Source: Pseudoips prasinana
Lineage: Eukaryota; Arthropoda; Insecta; Lepidoptera; Nolidae
Length of the DNA stretch: 64,000 nucleotides
Assembly: GCA_951640165.1 (NCBI GenBank)
Contig: OX621240.1
Coordinates: forward strand, 35,902,713-35,966,712
Direction: 5' to 3'
The first letter of the stretch is position 1. Each line of letters starts with the position of its first letter. Below are positions 57,449 through 64,000 of the stretch, in pieces. Made by a program: the position numbers and the translations under genes. Under the pieces are notes generated by a model. The model had not been told where the DNA came from. It was given only the letters and a program-made list of their open reading frames with translations, and ran no database searches.

Positions 57449-57737
57449 TAGCTGTGCCACGTGGTTTTCTCCGAGAGAAACTTTAAAAATTATAGCCTAT
57501 TTGTTATTCGGATATATTAGCTACGAGCTGTGCCTCGCGGTTTTACACGCGTTAAACTTTACAAATTATAGCCTAAGTGTTAATCTAGGGTGTCAGCTAA
57601 CTCCGTACCAAATTTTATTGAAATCGTTCCAGTCGTTTAGATGTGAAGAAGTAACAAACAAATAAATTGTGTGTGAGTAAAACGAGTGTGTGTGTGGACT
57701 CAGACACTCGCAAACTTTCGCCTTTATAATATTAGTG
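57449..57737 (-). mobile_element. Helitron-like element with duplicated end
   Basis: Two related termini in a row: CTAGCTGTGCCACGTGGTTTT at 57449 and GAGCTGTGCCTCGCGGTTTT near 57526, then GGGTGTCAGCTAACTCCGTA and CCTTTATAATATTAGTG. One may have inserted into the end of another. Confidence 0.6.
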
Positions 57738-57774
57738 TAATAATAACAACAATGTTTCAATCAAATCTAATGCA

Positions 57775-58002
57775 CGCGTGGCGCAGCGGCTAAGACAGTC
57801 GCCTCGCCGCGTCGAGTCCCGGGTTCGATTCCTGCGCCGGACAACTAATTATGTAACCCATAAATAGTTGTACGGAGTCTGGATGTAATTTATGTCCGTC
57901 TGTTATATGTTTTTAAAGTTGCGGGGTACTTTAAAAACATATAACAGACGGACATAAATTACATCCAGACTCCGTACAACTATTTATGGGTTACATAATT
58001 AG
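57775..58002 (+). repeat. tRNA-like SINE with perfect 75-bp palindrome
   Basis: The head CGCGTGGCGCAGCGGCTAAG with GGGTTCGATTCC is followed by arms 57845-57919 and 57928-58002, identical in reverse complement over all 75 bases, with an 8-base loop TGCGGGGT. Confidence 0.92.
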
Positions 58003-58654
58003 TATATATATATATATGTCTTCTACAGGAATAAGATTCCTTAACGAGGACGTTGTCTTTCAAAACGTGAAAGAGTAACAAAAGGCCATACATCCATACT
58101 CACAAGAACTTAAATATTTCATTTTTTACTTAAAGACCTATAGTTTCCTCATGCATTAACAATTAAGAATTAGTTGATGAGCTAAGTTCTAAGTTACTTA
58201 TGAAATTTAATAATAATAATAATATCTTTTTTTGCATAAAAAGTGATTGTTGTTACAACTAATAGTTTCACATGGCAGTTCTTACATCTATTTTTATACA
58301 ATCTTGTGGGGGTAGTTCTGTTATCCTTGATAGGTTAATTACTAACCTGTAGTAAGGAACAACAGTCCGCTTCCCTCTGGTATAAACAGTAACAATAATA
58401 GTTCAGATGTGTATTAGATATTAGTTTACAGTTACTTAGATACTAAATTAAATTACAACTAACATGCAGTAAAATGGTGTGTCTGTGTTTAAATGTGTGT
58501 ATGCGTGTGTATGTGTGTGTGTGTGTTATATTGTACTGCTAGATAAATATTATAAATATATAAAGCGTGTGATAATAATCGTACTAAGAAATGAATGTGG
58601 GCAGATTGAATTTATGTATAATATGTAACACATGTATTTACTAATTTAAAGGAA
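58003..58654. other. AT-rich spacer with GT repeats
   Basis: (GT)n near 58500-58527. It probably includes the 3' untranslated part of the LINE that follows on the minus strand. No gene. Confidence 0.4.
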
Positions 58655-59625
58655 TTACAGTAGGAATTCTTCCGTTTCGTCGTAGGATTTCTGTCGGAGA
58701 AATGATTTGATTAAATATTTACAAGTAAAGTGAGAGGAACCGTAAATTGGGTATGCTAAGTTAATTTTATTATATAGGTGTGGGCCCAAGTAATAGGAGA
58801 AACGCTTGGTGAAAGATGTATTCGGTTTCGGGATAAGACAAATTTTGTCTTTTCGACGTTTTGTTATTTTTTTGTATGGAGTATTTTTGTGTTGCAGAAG
58901 CATGGTATGAAATATAAATAGTTGACGTATATTCAGGACATCACACGAGCTATACAGCGTATTCGTTGAGAACATTATAGGCCTAAATGTTGATACTTTT
59001 AGTATGGCTCTGTGTGCCACTTCGAGTGGCATAAGCATTGTCTTTGCTGCGCCACCCCAGCATGAAATACAGTAGGTGACAATAGACAAACATATAGCGT
59101 AATATACACTGCGTATAATTGCTTGATTAGCAAAATGGCGCAAAGTTTTAAATATATAAATTAGTTTACGTACCCTGCCGACGAGAGTTAATATGTAATT
59201 TATAATTTAAACATCTGTCTAAGGTCACCCCTAAATATTTAATACTGCCAACTGATGATATAGGTGGACAAGTGCATGATGTTTGAGATGATGTATTACA
59301 GGAATGTAGTTTCAGTGTGAGTGGAGTTCGTGGTTGTGATATTGAGCTAATAGAAAAGGTAATGTATTTCGTTTTTTCGGTGTTAAGTCTTAGTGTGTGG
59401 GAAAATAGCCAGTTCGATGCAAGTTCCATCCCATATTGAGCCCTGCGTTCCAGTTCTGACCACGTATCACCAACAAATGTTAATGCTGTGTCATCTGCAT
59501 AACATACAGTCTTTGAATGTGGGATTTTCATTTGGCAAAGGTCATTTATAAATACTAAGAATAACGTAGGACCCAATATGCTGCCTTGTGGCACACTATA
59601 CTGAATAGGTTGTACTAACCCCCCC
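58655..59625 (-). pseudogene. LINE reverse transcriptase, C-terminal half
   Basis: The frame starts at QPIQYSVPQGSILGPTLFLV (RT block 4) and continues VCYADDTALTF, the YADD catalytic motif, NTEKTKYITFS and IKYLGVTLD up to 59166. After a frameshift it goes on ANQAIIRSVYYAICLSIVTY, CISCWGGAA and a C-terminal segment to stop at 58655. The family resembles Jockey/CR1-type non-LTR retrotransposons. It decays by frameshift near 59150. Its 5' partner is probably 62566-64000. Confidence 0.85.
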
Positions 59626-59633
59626 CCCCCCCC
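59619..59633. repeat. Poly-C tract at LINE break
   Basis: A run of about 15 C directly beside the point where LINE similarity stops. Such runs are prone to length errors. Confidence 0.9.
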
Positions 59634-61845
59634 TGTCTGAAGACTGTCGGAAAGTCTGTACTCTTACCTAACCTCTGCTGATATACTAGTGTGAGGTTTT
59701 ATTTAATTAATAATTTTTAGTTGAGTTTTAGTTGGGCGTGATCGTCTATATGTAGTTTTATAAGGCGCGTGATCGTCTAGAATAAATTAACATAATATGC
59801 TATTACATCCTATATTCATACCTTGATTCCTATAAAGTTAATTAATGCTGTTTAGAAGAAAATTGCTGTAAATAAACATCCTAATTGGAATTGTAGTTAA
59901 ACACAGTATATGGCTCCAAGTTTCAGTAATGATTCGTGAGAATAAAATAATATATGGGCTATTTTCTACAACTTACCCCGGGTTTCAGCTACCGCGTGTA
60001 TATGCCGGAAAATGGTTTTCACACGAGTCCTGTAGGATGAAGCGGAAAATGCAAAACTACCGTCTACTTAATCTTAACATAGCTCGTAATAATTTGTAAA
60101 GAAATATTATCAATGCAATTAGTCTCATGAGTTAATCATGATTCCCCTAGGATTACTAATATCAGTTATTTTATTTATTTCATAGTCTCAGAGTCATTGT
60201 CAAGGTCATGAGTCATCAGGAGTGTGTCAGTTGTGGTTGATATATATATGTATATTCAGATAATGTTGATTGTAAAATCCCACACATGTGATTATGAATT
60301 AACTCAATAATTCAGTTCTACGACCTTTTGTTACTTTTACGCTAGCGGCGATTACTTTGAGGTTGCGCAGTTATTTACGTTAACCTGGAGGAATGTTACG
60401 GTAGCTTAAATCCAACATTCTCGACAAACTAAGTTGTAACATGCGTGTTTGTGTGAATATGAGAATACTCGGATAGTTGCTAGATCTAAGTAATCTATAG
60501 CCATAATAGTTTGAGTATCGGGTATGTTTCGGTGATTTATAATATGAGTCGATCACAGACGTGTGCTCTAGATGCTGTAACAGTAGGCTTGCTTCTAGCG
60601 CGTCCCGCGTAGCATGAGAGAGTCTGTCTGCGTAGGCATCTACGGCCTATATTCACATGGATGTGACCCGCGTTGGGCAAACAGATATCTCCCACACATG
60701 ACTTATCGCATGCCCGCTTGTTTAGACAGTCTACACATACAGGGATTACACGCTGTCGACACTTTAGTATATAATGGTAGCTTGATTCAATTGGCGTGTT
60801 CGATCATCTTGATCCGAACCATCCGAGATAGATGTCTCATTACTTTTATGTGTGTGTGTGTCGTAAAAACCCCTCTCATTGTATCGTATTCATCGGGAAA
60901 TAGATAAAGCTTACGCACACTTACGCAGACTGCGTCACATTATAGGTACTCTAAAATCACATCTCCCCGTACATACAATTGTATATATATTCATTCTACT
61001 TTATGTTTAATATTTACTAACTGCCAACACTCTACTTATGTGTATATGGTCATGTAAATGTCTTCAAAGTAAAAGTCAACCATCAGTATATATCGGCGTC
61101 GTCGTTGTGTACATAATAATGTCCTTAATAGATAATATATAAAGCATTTAGACAAGGCTTTCCAGGATTTGTACCAGTTATTTCTATATCTTGAAAACAT
61201 CCATTAATAAATAACGGATAAACAATTTAGGTAATTATTTAATTGGATTTGAACCAATTATCCTTATATCTTGAATATCGTTGCAACGCGTATATAAAAA
61301 TCTCCATTAATAAATAACGGGTGAACCATTTAGATAATTATTTAATTGGATTTGAACCAATTGATCTAGTTAACCTTCACCTTAGGTTCTCACAGTCGGG
61401 TAAACATTGTAATGTCTAGATTCTTAATCGTCAGTTCTAGCCATGAAAATTAGAAATAATGATCGGATATAACCCAAAGTGTGACTGAGAACCTATCTCA
61501 AACACAATAAAATAATAATAATTTGATTATTATGGATAGCTATTTGTCTGGGCAACATCAACAATGCAATAGTAATAAATTAGCATCTAACAAGTAATGT
61601 TTAGTGCAATAAAAGTTGAAACAACTGTTAAGTTATTAACAGTATTTTGCCAAAGTTACATATAGGTACTTAGTATTTAATAGGAATAACATCTGAAACA
61701 ATAGTAAACAATGTCTTGCCCAGTAATATATATATATATAGTACTTAGTATTTAATGGAAATAAAATATGAAATAGTAAACAAAGTTTTGCCTAGTGAAC
61801 TTAGTATATCTAGTTGAAATGAAATGTTTACAGTGTTTTGCCCAG

Positions 61846-61908
<63 letters not shown>

Positions 61909-62565
61909 AGTGTTTAATGGAAATAACATATGTAATAGTAAACAGTGTTCTGCCTAGTGTACTTAGCTTTCAATTTCAGGAAACCGGCTGCATTCACTGA
62001 ATTTAATTAATTTAGTTATAATATTTTATAAGCAAACACTGACTCTAACACTAATACACACTGACTTTAACGCTATAAAATTAGGATATGTTAGAGAGTA
62101 ACAATCCCGATTGTAACCGCGCGTCAAATGAAGACTGAACATAAGTTCAAAGCTATCATAACTAGAAACGTGGTATTTCTTTCCCCGTCCCCCACTACCC
62201 CGCGTATTCGGCGTCCAAACAGATTTCTTTACCATTGTCTTTTCCTAGAAAGGACCCGATAAATATTGTTCAACCTCGACCCTAACACATGTTCTAAGTG
62301 CTCAACACATTTCTAATACTTACGTCGATATTGTTTTTTTTTATATTACCCGTCCCGAGGTTTTATGGTCACTTTCCAAGTTTTAAAATTGTTAACAAAT
62401 CCCAAAACGATAAATATTACTCTTTTTTTGTCTACATCCTATGGCTGACTATTGTGAGAATCTTGGAGTGCATTCATTTATTTGAGGTCCTATATAATGC
62501 TTATGTACTTGCCAGTACCTACCATATTCAAACACATAGGTAGAAATTTCTGCATCCTTTAAGTA
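59634..62565. other. 2.9-kb segment between LINE halves; no gene recognised
   Basis: AT-rich sequence without recognisable coding. It holds a direct duplication at about 61190-61370 (TCCATTAATAAATAACGG and TTTAATTGGATTTGAACCAA twice), a degenerate array at 61630-61975 (AGTACTTAGT.TTTAATGGAA and AGTGTTTTGCC repeated), and a TA run at about 61848-61902. I could not find terminal repeats that would mark it as one inserted element. Confidence 0.5.
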
Positions 62566-64000
62566 TGGGGTATCGTAATACTACAAGGTAGCTCCTGACT
62601 AGTGTAATTATCGATTTTGACTATTTGGGAACGATTTGTGAGATAATTTCGAAATAGTTCTAACTCTGATACCCATTTGTTCAAGTTTGACAAGGAGAGT
62701 GTTTACGGGAACCGTGTCGAACGCTTTTGCGAGGTCTAAAAATACTGTTAGAACTTTTTTATGCTGATTGAGGCTACGAACGACAAAATTTGTCAGCTCG
62801 TGAACAGCATCACAGGTGGATTTTTTCTGTCGGAATCCAAATTGATGAGAAGAGATAAAATTATTATGGTCCAAATAGTTGATCAGTCTTTTATTGATAA
62901 GACGTTCGAGTATTTTAGACAACGCAGTTAAGACTTCAATGGGACAATAATTTTTCGGAAGGCTCCCGTCACCCCCCTTGAAAGTAGGATGTATTATCGC
63001 CTTTTTAAAAGCATCTGGAAAGACAGCAGTGTCGAAACAAAGATTGAATATGTGGCTTAAGATGGGTGCCAGGTATAGAGAATATCTCTTCAGGATAATT
63101 GGTGATATACCATCCCAACCGGTAGAAGCGTTGGAACGTTATGAGTGTATAATTTTTTTCGGCCTTTACTTCGGCCGGGTTAGTGTGTTCTAACACAAAA
63201 GATGAGCATGGTGAGGGCTTGTGTGTGAATTGTGGGGTAGTGGTCGGGTGTGAAGACTGTTGGATTTTTAACTTCTCCGAAAGATTTTTCCCAATATTGA
63301 CGAAGAAAGAATTAATATCGTTACAAGACTGTGTATATGAGGTTGAGCTCTCAAGTAGAAGTGCTGAAGAATTTTTTATTTTTGTTGTATTAGTTATATG
63401 CTTTATAGTGTCCCATAATAACTTTGGGTTATGACTAACTTTATATATTTGTTCCGCATCATAAAGTCTCTTTGTTTTTTTCAGGATTCGTGTACAGAAA
63501 TTTCTATAGCGCTTGTAGCTAATAAGTATTATCTCGTTTCTTGGAGATTGCTTAACCTTTTTATGCAGTGTATCCCTATGTTTTATGCATCTGACTAAGC
63601 CGGGCGTAATCCACTGTTTGAGTAGTCTCTTCTTAGATGGCACCATTTTGAGCGCTGTATGCTTTGCGATGGCTGACCTCGGTAATTTTATTAGGTGTTC
63701 AGTTAGGAGATTTGGGTTCGTTATAGAAAACAGAGTATTAAAATCTATTTGGGATATTGATTTATCAAGTGCGTTGTAATCAATTTTAGTGGTAGTTCGA
63801 GGGCCACTTTTCTGAATACTTTGGTTGCTTATACAGAGCAGAGTCGAGTAGTGATCTGTAACTGTCGATTCAAATATAAATGAATGTGTCCGAGACTTTG
63901 TTCTCAAGATAGAATGATCTAGACAGTTGTTACTTCGAGTAGGCTCCGTATGAGCTGGTAGGAAACCGCGAAAGGCTAGGCAATTTAGGTATTCGTGTGC
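62566..64000 (-). pseudogene. LINE ORF2, endonuclease end to RT N-terminal half (runs off the window)
   Basis: From the window edge: EYLNCLAFRGFLPAHTEPTR, NNCLDHSILRTKS, ESTVTDHYSTLLCI (end of the apurinic endonuclease domain). Then comes a linker (SKKRLLKQWITPGLVRCIKH, KTKRLYDAEQIYKVSHNPKL), a frame break near 63100, and RT blocks LERLINKRLINYLD, SSHQFGFRQKKSTCDAVHEL and VFLDLAKAFDTVP (the catalytic LDLAKAFD motif). After another frameshift near 62650 it ends VKIDNYTSQELP close to 62566. Same strand and order as 58655-59625. Confidence 0.85.

Noticed and set aside
59634..62565. LTR retrotransposon between LINE halves
   Set aside because: No long terminal direct repeats and no gag or pol coding seen.

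Overview
The window looks like lepidopteran (moth or butterfly) nuclear DNA. It is AT-rich and gene-poor. Genes have introns with GT-AG borders, and the spacer DNA is packed with element types I associate with Lepidoptera: tRNA-derived SINEs, short Helitron-like (Lep1-type) elements ending in CTAG, decayed non-LTR retrotransposons (LINEs), mariner and other DNA transposons. Nothing is bacterial: no operons, no CRISPR. Species is not determined.

The only host gene I can reconstruct is a cytochrome P450 of the CYP3 clan on the minus strand. It has nine coding exons from 39060 down to 3129, covering almost 36 kb. The exons join in phase to about 493 codons with anchor, C-helix WxxxR, ExxR and a heme-binding Cys motif. 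However, exon 5 carries a +1 frameshift, the I-helix lacks its usual acid residue, and the heme motif has Leu where Arg is usual. The gene is decaying, unusual, or mis-sequenced at one base.

The P450 introns hold most of the other content. Intron 8 (3302-6465) holds a mariner deletion derivative (4574-5490) and, next to it on the plus strand, a small heat-shock protein pseudogene (5558-6253) with a stop codon and a SINE insertion. Introns 3 to 7 hold SINEs, fold-backs and an eight-copy 126-bp tandem array (about 14885-15900). Intron 2 (16057-37717) is inflated by a 7.1-kb unit repeated about 2.6 times nearly identically (18575-37303), plus a 210-bp TA run. Each 7.1-kb unit contains a candidate TATA/initiator promoter with a 5' splice site, on the P450 strand and upstream of P450 exon 3. 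It also contains a SINE copy with a striking one-way A-to-G substitution pattern that spares A after G.

From 39.1 to 64 kb there is transposon-rich DNA without a recognised host gene. The centrepiece is a complete-looking Sola-like DNA transposon (45105-50522). It has an intact 911-codon transposase, inverted ends starting GGGTGAATTTC, GTAT target duplications and clustered subterminal CACCGATATGATAA motifs, and it sits inside an older LINE fragment whose reading frame rejoins across the insertion. Other items are nested SINE/Helitron insertions, several perfect palindromes (75-, 59- and 25-bp arms), and a LINE at 58.6-64.0 kb with endonuclease and reverse transcriptase remnants, split by about 2.9 kb.
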